This document shows positions 11,147 to 20,552 of a DNA stretch of 64,000 bases, piece by piece. Below the pieces are notes generated by a model. The model ran no database searches and had not been told where the DNA came from. It saw only the letters and a program-made list of their open reading frames with translations. Both the position numbers and the translations under genes were made by a program. This DNA is from Phytophthora quininea (Eukaryota > Oomycota > Peronosporomycetes > Peronosporales > Peronosporaceae). Numbering within the stretch: position 1 is the stretch's first letter; each line of letters begins with the position of its first letter. The DNA is taken from positions 186,001-250,000 of the forward strand of contig JAAVTG010000538.1 of NCBI GenBank assembly GCA_011947345.1, written 5' to 3'.

Positions 11147-11925
11147 GACATCGGGCCGAGGAATTGAAGAGTTGACAGGCAACGGATTGCCAACGCTGCA
11201 TCTTAATGAAATGAAATGGATTTAACACCTTCAGCTGCAGCTTTCGCTTCTCCTTCAGCTTGGTCGGCACTACTGTACATGGAAGACTTGACTTCTTTGG
11301 AAGGTTAACGAGACCATCAGCAGGTTTGTCTTGACGCGATGCGGACTTCCGGTTGAGCTTTTTGGTGGGGATGAGGGTGGAGACGTCGCGCTCGCTTTTG
11401 GCGCGGGGATTTTGGTCAACTCCATCGTCGGAGACGGACTTCGAGATCTGCGGTCGCGGTCCGTGGGGCTTATCATGACGGCGGCGTGCGGCGCAATGGT
11501 CACGAGGTGATTCGCGAACATTTTCGAGGCTGATTCGGCTTGTGGGTGGAGAGGAGGATTTGAGAGTGAGGTCGCTTGAAGGCGAGGAGCGACGGGCGAA
11601 TCGGCAAAGCGGCGCCGCCTGGACTTCTACCGACAGAAAGTATAGCTCCGTCATGCCACGGGAAGGAATATCCAGCCATGTCGGTGATCACGCTCGGGCT
11701 CAGATACCACGACAGGTTCCATGAAGAGCGGCAGTACATCAACAGATGAATGGCCGTCGCACCGGGAAGAAAAGCAAGCAACAGCAAGCCTCCCAGCTTT
11801 GCTCGACGCGTCTGTGTGGTGCAGGCGGCTGGAAACGGCCAAGTTGAAGCCCAGATATCGCGCATGTTGAAACTTGCTGCCGTTGACACGCGGCCGTAGA
11901 GAGCCCTTCTTCGACAGCCACTCAC
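11139..11925 (-). CDS. Possible hypothetical gene in two overlapping frames
   Basis: Two minus-strand frames overlap at about 11640: an upstream one (from 11925) with one hydrophobic segment (LGGLLLLAFLPGATAIHLL), and a downstream basic, Ser/Pro/Lys-rich one ending at 11139. Together they could be one gene convergent with PLAC8 and broken by one indel. No domain is recognised, and the 3' end overlaps the PLAC8 stop by 8 bases. This could equally be a non-coding spacer. Confidence 0.25.
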
Positions 11926-12113
11926 TTACACGGTTTAATCGCATCCACGTGGTTACCTGCATTGGCACGATCACGATTAAGCTCGACTGCAGAGATATCC
12001 GCGCCCCAGCTTGCGCTTACGCTTGCCTTACGCGACTTTCCGCATCGTCCATAATCTGTCACACGTCACATATTTTTCTGCGCACTTTCCACCAAATCGA
12101 ATCTTCACTGAAA

Positions 12114-13693
12114 ATGGCCGACAAGTACGACCGCCAGCTGCGTCTGTGGGGGCCGACGGCCAGCGGCGTCTGGCCAACACGCACGTGCTGCTCGTGGGCT
12201 CGAATGCAACGGGCGCCGAGGCGCTCAAGAACCTCGTGCTGCCGGGCGTGCAGCGCTTCACAGTCTTAGACGATCAACTGGTGACGCTAGCTGACGCCTC
12301 CAACAATTTCTTCGTGACGGCGGACGCCGTGGGCTCCTCCAGGGCCGAGACGGTGGCCAAGCTGCTGCTGGAGATGAACAGCGACGTGGCTGGTTCCGCC
12401 AAACACGCCAACCCAAGCCAGATCTTGAGTCAGGACCCGACGTTCCTGGACCAATTCAACCTGGTGCTGGCCACCCAATTGGACGAGCAAAACGCGACTC
12501 TACTGGCCGACCTGTGTCTAAAAGAACCTTCCTCTGCTGCTAGTGACGGCCTATGGCTTCTTGGGAGCCTTGAGACTACAAGCAGCACAGCACGCCATCG
12601 CAGACGCCAAGTTGGACCCTCCTAGACATGAGCTGAGACTCTCCAGACCGTTCCCGGAGCTGCAAAAGTTCGCCGACAGTTTCCAACTGGACAGGCTGTC
12701 GACAATCGAACATGCACATGTGCCATTTGTGGTGCTGTTGCTGCAGGCCATGGACAAGTGGAAGAAGAGCCATAAGGGCAACCCTCCTGCTACTTTCCCT
12801 GAGAAGATGGAGTTCAAGAAGAACCTGCAAGCCATGGCGTGGGGACCCTCTGGACATGAAATTAACTTTATCGAAGCGGCGGAGAACGCGTACAAGGCCT
12901 ACGTGCCGCCGGAAGTGCCTGAAGAAGTGGCTCCTGTGCTGGCAGCGGCCAAGTCTCACACAGACTCGGTCGCTGCCTTAGAAAGACGAAAGATACACGC
13001 GAATTCTGGCTGCTAGCTCGTGCACTAGCGGAGTTTGTAGACCAGAACGACGGTCTGCTGCCTGTTACAGGCGTCGTACCGGATATGACAGCTTCGACTG
13101 AGTCCTACGTCGCGCTGCAGGAACTCTACGTGAACAAAGCGAAGGACGACGCGGACAAGGTACACGAGCTTCTACGGAAGCAATTGCGCCATCTAAAACT
13201 TCCTGAGGAAAGCATTTCGTTTGAAGCTGTAGCTGCATTCTGTAAGAACGCGCCTAGCATCGGCGTGCTCGAGACGCGCAGTGTCGCGCAAGAGTACAAG
13301 CTCGTGGACTTGTCGAGCGTAGATCTTGAAGACGAGGACAAGGAGCAGTCTCCACTGATCTGGTACTTTATGCTACGTGCAGTAGCTTCCTTTGCGTCCG
13401 AGTTTAAGCGCTTCCCTGGCTCCGAAGATGATGCTGCGACTCAAGACGGCACATGGCTCGTGTCCAAAGCCAAGTCGCTGGCTGCAGGCAGCGATGTCGC
13501 GGACTGGATTACTGCCGACCACGCCCTCGAAATGACTCGCTCGTGTCAGGTGGAACTGCACAACATTGCTGCGTTGATGGGCGGTGTTGCTGCACAGGAA
13601 GCTGTCAAGTTGATCACGCACCAGTTCCAGCCACTCAACCACACGTACCTCTTCAACGGCATCTCTGGCATCGCTGCCACGTACCAGCTTTGA
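12114..13693 (+). CDS. NAE1: NEDD8-activating enzyme E1 regulatory subunit (APPBP1/ULA1), three frame breaks
   Basis: This is the regulatory partner of UBA3 in the heterodimeric E1 that activates NEDD8 for cullin modification. The N-terminus MADKYDRQLRLWG is the family hallmark. A pseudo-adenylation segment follows (NTHVLLVGSNATGAEALKN, VLDDQLVTLADASNNFF), then a helical middle region and the C-terminal QVELHNIAALMGGVAAQEAVK and NGISGIAATYQL motifs. The frame changes three times: near 12150 (one G short in a G-run), near 12521 (one A too many in AAAA) and near 12988 (one A short in AAA). With these allowed, the product is about 525 residues, the normal length. No introns are seen. A conserved housekeeping gene with three homopolymer indels argues for sequence error. 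Confidence 0.9.
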
Positions 13694-13815
13694 GCCTAAT
13701 CTTCATAGCTTGAGGTTTTGCTTATCTAAGTTTCCCTTCTTACTGGTACTATTTCCACTACGTACCTTGCCAAATCATACAATGCTTCTGTGTCCTCATC
13801 GAGCTCCGGCTCGGG

Positions 13816-15704
13816 TCATCCTCGCTTTCTTTTACGCTGCTGCGTCTCTTGTTGTTGTTCCCGTTGCTGCCGTTCCTCGACACATCTCGTGCAGAAACAC
13901 TTGAACTTGTACTCGCGCAGATTGGCCTCGCGCGCCTCGACATCCATATCGATGTCAATGTAGCAGATGCAGAGCTCCTCGCCCTTCTGGATATCGCGGA
14001 TAGCCACCACATGCCCGGCTCCATTCTTTGTATACAGAACTGTGCAGTTCGGGTCGCAGCTGTGGTTCATTGTGCAGATAATCGGAAACAGCGCCGTGCC
14101 TTCGATGCTCGGGTAGCCTAGCGGCATCGAAGGATCCGACTCTACATTGGTTTCTTTTCCCCTCAGTCGTTCTTCTGCTTGCGATGCTGTCAGTCGCTCT
14201 TCCTCCCAGACAAGCACATTTCGAACTGTAGCGAGCAGTTCCTGGTCTTTTGCTGTAAGGTGCGGCTGGAATCTCGGCGAGTGGGCAGTGTCCTGACCAT
14301 CACTATGATCTAGATCTCCAGCAGCCAAGTCGTTCTGGACATCCGGATCCAGGATGTCTATGAACGCATGGAACGGGTGGTCGACCTCCATGCTGATGTT
14401 GTTCATCTCAAAGAGTCCGATCAGTGCTGTAAAGAACTCAAAGCTCAGTACACTAGAGCAGCAGCGCCAAATTTCCTCTACAGATACACCGCGCAGCTGT
14501 CCCTCCCGTTCGAGCCGCACTAGATTGCACTCTAGCGCGTCAACTAACAGTTGATGCGTCAGTGTCAGCACTTCTTGCAAGCACTGCGCCTTGATCGAGT
14601 ACGTTGCTGGCGGACCACCTTGCTGCATTTCCTCCGTTCGCTGCTGCTCTGAAGCGTCTTCACGTTCTTTCTGCTTTGATTCTCCGTCGCTGCTGCTGCC
14701 TCCAGTCTCACTGTTGGTTTCGTCACTACTACTAGCTGTAGTGTGCCCCAAAGTCGCTTCACTGTCATCAGACTCTTGTGAAAGCGACTCTAGCTCGCTA
14801 GGATCCACCACCACCACTTCCCACCACGGTTTCTTGTAGAACATGTCGATCGGCTCGCGTGCTTTCACGATATCTCGCCACACCAGATATCTCGACAACA
14901 CTCGAGCGATCACCTTCGCTGCTAGCAAGAAAATGTCATTTGTGTGGCGTGTATGCTCCAGAAACTCGCCCATTGCTGAGCATGGATCATTTCTGGGACA
15001 TAACACTGCGTGATACTCATGGAACGCCATCATTTGACAGAGTTTCGAGCAGTACAGCTCTCCACAGACACATTTGGCGCCTGGTCCATCCATGCCGCAC
15101 AATCTCGGCGTAATTTGCAGCACCTGCAACGCTTTTTCCAGCGCGTTGAGATCCACAGGAGTGACGGTTGTGGGAGTTGCCGTTTGATCCTCACTCTGCG
15201 TCTGATTCCGAGAGTGATTGTATCTGTCAACGATTTCCTGCCACTGCGTCTGCGCACTGCCGAGCAGCGGCAAATAGCAGAATTGGCAGCTTGGTAACAA
15301 GCTCCGATTGGTCTCGTGCTGCATGGCCACCAGTGGTGACTCGGTCCAGATTCTGGTGGCCTTGGGGAGGTCTTTGTTTGCGTAGATGGCTTTACCTTTA
15401 ACGGGGCCTGCATCGCCGCACACAATGGGCGCTTTGGCTTTGCTGATGACCACTTGGAAGTAGGTGCTGGCCACGGGGTCCGTGGGGCCGTACGGTGCCG
15501 CCACACTTGAGTAGCGGTTCACGACTGTGGAATCAGATTTATATTAGAAAATTGTATGTCATTGGATGGTGATTAGTCAAAAGAAGCTTCACCTCCAAGT
15601 TCGTTTGCGAGTCTCCTGCTTTTGCCTGTGGCGGTAGGTAGCGCTGTCGTCTTGAGCGCCTTGAGCGGCGGCATCGCCACCTCCGCGTCCGTATCCACGT
15701 CCAT
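13816..15704 (-). CDS. SMYD-like SET-domain protein, copy 1 (two exons)
   Basis: Proposed exons are 15704-15593 and 15524-13816, with a 68-bp GT..AG intron of matching phase. Starting at 15704 gives MDVDTDAEVAMPPLKALK; the second exon alone has no ATG at its beginning. The product is about 605 residues. It has a split SET domain: an N-terminal GKAIYANKDLPKATRIWTESPLVAMQHE segment, a zinc-binding MYND-like CxxC/C-rich insert (CVCGELYCSKLCQ), a long acidic Ser-rich region, and the catalytic C-terminal half with NHSCDPNC, GEELCICYIDID and post-SET CFCTRC. SMYD5-like lysine methyltransferase activity is likely by family. The C-terminal tail is Gln/Arg/Lys-rich and may be a nuclear signal. A paralogue lies at 17374-18923. 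Confidence 0.87.
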
Positions 15705-15924
15705 CGGCAGCGACTGCTTAGTAGATGTTTTCTTTTGCGAATGAAGAAGAACGACGACGAATTCATGGACGGGAGTATATTGCATATTGTATGCGGTAGT
15801 ATGGGTCTTGAGATGAGGAAGTTGAAGGCAACATTGCTGTCGGTCTACCGGGTAATCAGCCGAGTAACAAGTCGGGCGTTGTGGCTTGTATTGTAGCTTG
15901 CAGACTGCCATGTCGGACGCTGCA

Positions 15925-16410
15925 TCACCACCACAACTTGAACAGCCGAATGGCAAACGCGATAACCAGGAGACGGTCAACAACATCTGGGCAAAGACAA
16001 TAGTAAGGCAATTGAAGGCGATAAAACATCGTGCTCGTACCTCGAAGACTCCAACCAACGGTATGGATAGGACGCATGACACTGGTGGCGGTGGTGGGAA
16101 GACCGAACTGCACTGAGGCCTCGCTCATGAGCTGGTTCGGATCCATCTCGACGAGCTGGACACGCGGAGGAACAGTTCCTTGTTTGAGCTGAACGAACTC
16201 GGGATCCGACGTCTTGATCCAGCGGCCATCGACTGTTGCTTGGAACATGGCGAGGTCGGTCGCGGCGGCCCTACAGCCGAGCATCGTAGCAAGGTCTTTA
16301 GCAATTTTACGTGTAAGGTCATTGACCGTGCGATCATCCGTGACGGGAACAGTCCAATGGAACCCAGCAGGCTGATCGATCGAGATCCATGATAAGCCCA
16401 GCATAACCAT
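15925..16410 (-). CDS. Small Crinkler-header-like (ubiquitin-like) protein, minus copy
   Basis: This is an open frame of 161 residues, or 143 if a perfect 54-bp GT..AG intron (16040-15987, in frame and without a stop) is removed. The start at 16410 gives an N-terminal beta-hairpin-like stretch, then VNDLTRKIAKDL, DGRWIKTSDPEF and VEMDPNQLM followed by a PIHTV strand. This order resembles the N-terminal header of Crinkler proteins (F..W...DP...MDP..IHVLV). The neighbouring plus-strand gene at 16556 has the same layout. No C-terminal effector domain follows, so this may be a stand-alone header protein. The C-terminal 20 residues are hydrophobic and basic. Family assignment is by pattern only. 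Confidence 0.5.
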   Translation of the reverse strand: MVMLGLSWISIDQPAGFHWTVPVTDDRTVNDLTRKIAKDLATMLGCRAAATDLAMFQATVDGRWIKTSDPEFVQLKQGTVPPRVQLVEMDPNQLMSEASVQFGLPTTATSVMRPIHTVGWSLRGTSTMFYRLQLPYYCLCPDVVDRLLVIAFAIRLFKLWW

Positions 16411-16555
16411 TCGACGAGGCGGGGGGTCTTGGTGTTGCTTGGCAAAATTGGAAATGAACGGGTCGATCGGTCTTTGTGTTCACTGAGTCACAAGGACATC
16501 GGCAAACATTTCTGAGTAGTCGTATCACGGAAAGTTCCTCTGTCTACATCAACGA

Positions 16556-16950
16556 ATGCCCATTATCAAGATGCTGCGATTTCACTACGTGGTTAGCGGG
16601 AGCCTAGCTGAACGCTACGTAGCACAAGTTCCAGATGACTGTTCCCTGTCGACTCTCAAGCTCGAAATTCACAGCTTCTGGCGGATATGTCCCCGGAAAA
16701 AATACGAGTGTTCGTGGTGATGAAAGACAATCGCTGGCTCCAGACCACCGACCCTGAGTACTACCTGCTTGAGGAAGCCGTCCTCCCGGACGGAGTGTCC
16801 GTCACCGAGCTGGATCCGAACTACCCAGTCGAAAACTACACACTTGGGCTCCTCCCGCGCGACACTTACCAACGGGACGCCCTCCACCTGTTGGTCGAGT
16901 TCCAAGGCCATCCATATGAATATCCATCGTTCCAAGGTACCTACGTATAG
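16556..16950 (+). CDS. Small Crinkler-header-like (ubiquitin-like) protein, plus copy (one frame break)
   Basis: Start candidates are 16556 (MPIIKMLRFHYVV) and 16571. The first about 35 residues are in one frame and the remainder, from MSPEKIRVFVVMKDNRW, in the next. One missing T near 16676 (AGCTTCTGG) would join them to give about 131 residues. Motifs KDNRWLQTTDPEYYLL, VTELDPNYPVENY and LHLLVEF parallel the minus-strand neighbour and the Crinkler N-terminal header. The two genes are divergent, with starts 145 bp apart. No effector domain follows. Confidence 0.5.
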
Positions 16951-17373
16951 ACTTTATTGATCACATTGTTTGCAACTAATGTGTGTATGCTTGACCGGGG
17001 TTCAGCGATGAAGCGCCAACATGACGAGAAGCATAGCTTTTCCAGGCTTCCATCGTCGATGCAGCCTGTCTCCCCAGAGAAGAAGAAAAACTAAAATTGA
17101 CAAGAAGATGCCAAGTTGATCGAGAGCAGCAGCACCTTTTAACAGTTTAAAATTTATAGTTCATAACATGCCAAGCGCGCGTCGCTAAGCTCCGTCCGAA
17201 AGACAACTAATTCTCCCGAAAGACTGACGGCACAAACTGCTAGACGCGTCCACAAGAGTAACACGCAGTGGATGGGTCTAGAGAGCACGTTGCAGGACGA
17301 GGCGGACGCACATGACGACGAGAGATCCTTCCTAGCGCGATGGCCCGTACAGCCACCTCCTTTAGCAAGACTC
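16951..17373. other. Intergenic spacer, nothing recognised
   Basis: This spacer lies between two convergent genes and presumably holds both 3' ends. Confidence 0.4.
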
Positions 17374-18923
17374 CTATGCTTTCCGCTCCTCCTCGCACCG
17401 AGCGCAATGGCATACAAACTGGTACTCCCTGCTTGGCCGGGCACCAACGCCAACACACATGAACGATTGGACTCCACGATTAGTCTCGACACACAAGCAA
17501 CAAATTCGTCGATCCACCTACCGGAGACACTCCTCGCGCTCCTTCACATCTTGGTCGACGTCAATGTACGAAATGCACAGCTCGGTGCCCTCCTGCAAAA
17601 GAAAAACAATCAATATCTCTTGCTTCATCGTCCCAAAACCCAGCAATGACGTACCGCAATGTCTTGCACGGCAAAAACGTGTGCAGCTCCGTCCTTGGTG
17701 TATAGCACGGTGCAGTTCGGGTCGCAGCTGTGGTTCATCGTACAGATTCCCGAAAACAAGGCCGTGCCTTCCACGCCTACAAAGTCCTCGTCCAGAGCGT
17801 AGCACTCCTCTTCATCATGTTCATGCTCGTGCTCTTCGTCGCACAGGTGGTGGCGGTGCTCGGCTGCAAACTTCTCCAACGCCGCCTTGACACGCGCCAG
17901 CACAGGCGGCATGTCCTTCTTCTCTTCAGGGCTGGCCTCGCTCAGTGCCTCGCCCAACGCGTGGAACGGGTGGTCGATCTCCATACTGATGTTGTTCATC
18001 TCGAACATACCCACCACGCGGCTGAAAAAGTCGACGTTCAGGACTTCGTCGCACGACGACAGCACCGCATCGGCAGTCAGGCCATTGAGCTCTCCCTGGC
18101 CTTCCAGGTGCTTGAGGTTTTCTTTAATGCCTTCCACAAAGCGCTCGGTCGTCTGCGCGATCAACGAGCGGAACTTCTGTTTGTATTCCTCGAGTGTCTC
18201 TCCTTCATCGCAGTCGTCTTCACTAGCAATGACGTCCCACCACGGTAGTTTGCAGAACATGTCGATGGGTTGTCTGGCCTTGGCCATGTCTTGCGTCGCT
18301 ACAAACAACAGCAAGATCTTGGTCACGACTTTAGCAGCTAACTGGAAAATCTCGTTGGTCACCAGCGTGTGGTTGAGGAACATGCCCATGGCGTTGTCTC
18401 TCTCCTCCGTCTGCGGACACAGCAGCGAGTGGTGCTGCGCATAGGCGATCTGCTTGCAGGTATCGCTGCAGTAGACTGCTCCGCAGGTGCATTTGACCTG
18501 GTTCTCGGCCAGTTTAAACACGGAGAAGTAGCTCTCTTCGGGGCTTTTGCCGCCTTCTTTCTGCAAGAAGGCGATGGCTGCTTCGAAGTCTGCTTCGTTG
18601 GCCGGTGCTGCTTCGTCAGCGGGCGATGCTTCGCCTTCCACTTCGCTGCTGGAGGTCATGACCCTCGCCCAGCAGCTTTTGGACTCGATGAGCGGCACGA
18701 AGCAGTTGTCGCAGCAGTCTACGAACTCCTTGTTGTCTTCGTGCTGCATGGCAACGAACGGCGCCTCGGTCCAGATGGGCTCGCCGGCTTTCAGCGCCTT
18801 GCCGGCGTAGATGGCCTTGCCCTTGTGCTCGCCGGCAAAGCCGCAGCGGATCGGCGGCGAGTGCAGGCGCGACTGCAGCAGCGCCTCGAAGTAGGCGTCC
18901 ACGTCCGGCGCGTTGGCTTGCAT
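17374..18923 (-). CDS. SMYD-like SET-domain protein, copy 2 (three exons)
   Basis: Proposed exons are 18923-17655, 17592-17522 and 17428-17374, totalling 1395 nt with matched phases (464 residues). The start at 18923 gives MQANAPDVDAYFEALLQ; an upstream in-frame ATG at 19088 adds an unconserved segment. It shares with copy 1 the GKAIYAGKALKAGEPIWTEAP segment, the zinc-binding CTCGAVYCSDTCK, NNISMEIDHPFHAL, GTALFSGICTMNHSCDPNC and, after the introns, EGTELCISYIDVDQDV and a post-SET CHCARC. It is a probable SMYD5-like lysine methyltransferase. The two 3' introns are absent from copy 1, which has instead a 5' intron. A His/Glu-rich patch (EEHEHEHDEEE) lies before the catalytic half. Confidence 0.88.
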
Positions 18924-19714
18924 TGGTTTGGAGGATCGCACAGCTTTTCGGTAATGGTGCGTTGCTTCGGGTCCTTGTTTGGCTGGTGCCGTTGAGCGCA
19001 GCGGGAACGTCTGAGACTGACTGGCACGGGGCGCGTTACAAGAGTTTTGCGTGATGTTCGATTGGAAGGCGAGCGCAAGAGGCCACATCAGAGTGACACG
19101 TACACCACTGTGTCACTTGTTTTGGTTGCTCTAGTATGGCTATGGTCACTCAAACTACGACTATTACTGTTCTTGACACCGAATCAGGGGGCCAAATGGA
19201 TGGTCTCTGCGCGCACCCATCCCCCTGCAGCCGCACCACTCAAAAAATGGGTAAAACTGCATTTGCGATGACGGGCTCTGATATTGACCGAGCCAATGGC
19301 CAGCGCCAACGCACGCGCTGTGCAGATCGGCGCTGCAGGCTCCTGAGTTGCCGAGCGGACAGTGGCGCCGATCGCTGCTCACCTGCAGGCTGCGCTGCCC
19401 CCGGTGCTTGGACAGCACGTGCAGCGCTGCACGATCCCGTAGAGAAAGGGGTGCGGCCGCATTAGGCACCGAGCCGTGACGTACGTTGTTTGGCCCCGGA
19501 TCGTGCCCCTCGAAAGCTTTCCAGAATGCGCTAGGACGCCTACGCCAGTGGCAACAAACTTTGGGGCTCCGATGCCAGTGCGAGCGACTGGCTAAAGGTC
19601 ACAAAAGATTGCACGACAAGGCCGCCGTGCTGCCAACGTGGACACCGTCGAGATCTCGGTGGCAGGAGCCGTTGGCATCGTCGTGGTGGTCCGCCGACGA
19701 GGAACGACAAGCTG
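18924..19714. other. Intergenic spacer with GC-rich inverted repeats
   Basis: No gene is visible. From 19320 to 19435 the sequence is unusually rich in self-complementary pieces: GATCGGCGC (19325-19333) pairs with GCGCCGATC (19365-19373), and GTGCAGCGCTGCAC (about 19420-19433) is a perfect palindrome. This lies 280 bp upstream of the Frizzled-like gene. Confidence 0.5.
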
Positions 19715-20416
19715 ATGACTCATCTACTAGCTGTCGTGTTGTTGGCGCTGGTGAGGACTGCCGATGCAACGGCGGACGGCACGTTCGACCCGCAGCACTG
19801 CGTGCAATGCCAAGACTTGCAGTACTGCACCATCATGAACGGCCAGTACCTGTTCGACCCGATCAGCGGGTACTCGAGAGAGGCGACGAGGCAGTTGGAG
19901 AAGCAAGGCGTGTGCGAAGACTTGGACGCCAAGACGTTGGCGCTCAGTCCGTTCGGGACGCAGCAGCAGTTCAAAGATACTGCTGCGTGCCAGAAACTGG
20001 TGTGGAATTTTCACTGTCTGTCGTGGGTAGCCACGACTTTCCGACGAAATGTGAACGGCACGGCAGTGAGCTGTGCCAGTAGTGGGAACACGCCGCCGCT
20101 GCCGCCATGCCGCTCCATGTGCGTCGAAGTGGCCGACAAATGCGTGTTCTCGCACTTGTATCGACTCTACCTGGACGAAGTTTGCGGGAATATCGCCTGC
20201 TTGACGGAGATCCAGGAAGCCAAGAAGACTGGGTCACTAAAGACCAATATCGCCGAGACGACGTGTGTGTCCGGTAGCTGGGTCTACAACACGAACAAGA
20301 ACTTTTCACGCTGTAGCACCCGCGCGTACGAACCTCCAGAATCTCCTGGTCTGCGTCAAAGTTACAACGGAGTCTTGTTCATCCTGATGGTTATCTGTGG
20401 TGTGTGGCTGCGATAA
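19715..20416 (+). CDS. Secreted or membrane-anchored protein with Frizzled-like Cys-rich domain
   Basis: This is a 233-residue intact frame. It has a signal peptide (MTHLLAVVLLALVRTADA) and about ten cysteines spaced as in Frizzled-type domains, including the diagnostic PPCRSMCVEVADKC. The C-terminus is hydrophobic (YNGVLFILMVICGVWL), fitting a GPI signal or a single membrane anchor. The ligand is unknown. The start is the only ATG that yields a signal peptide. No frame breaks. Confidence 0.75.
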   Translation: MTHLLAVVLLALVRTADATADGTFDPQHCVQCQDLQYCTIMNGQYLFDPISGYSREATRQLEKQGVCEDLDAKTLALSPFGTQQQFKDTAACQKLVWNFHCLSWVATTFRRNVNGTAVSCASSGNTPPLPPCRSMCVEVADKCVFSHLYRLYLDEVCGNIACLTEIQEAKKTGSLKTNIAETTCVSGSWVYNTNKNFSRCSTRAYEPPESPGLRQSYNGVLFILMVICGVWLR

Positions 20417-20552
20417 GATGAAGAAAACAAAAGGTGGGTTGTTGGGGATGTCATGTATATTGTCATCGCGCTTGCTGGTACTACCAATGGCCTAGAGCTA
20501 ACGCTGTGTAAGTTCTTCGATCAGAAGCTTATTGTACACGTGCGGGAGTATT

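Noticed and set aside
17730..18995. Plus-strand frames of 170-208 codons across SET copy 2
   Set aside because: The minus strand encodes conserved SET/MYND motifs throughout, so these are shadows.
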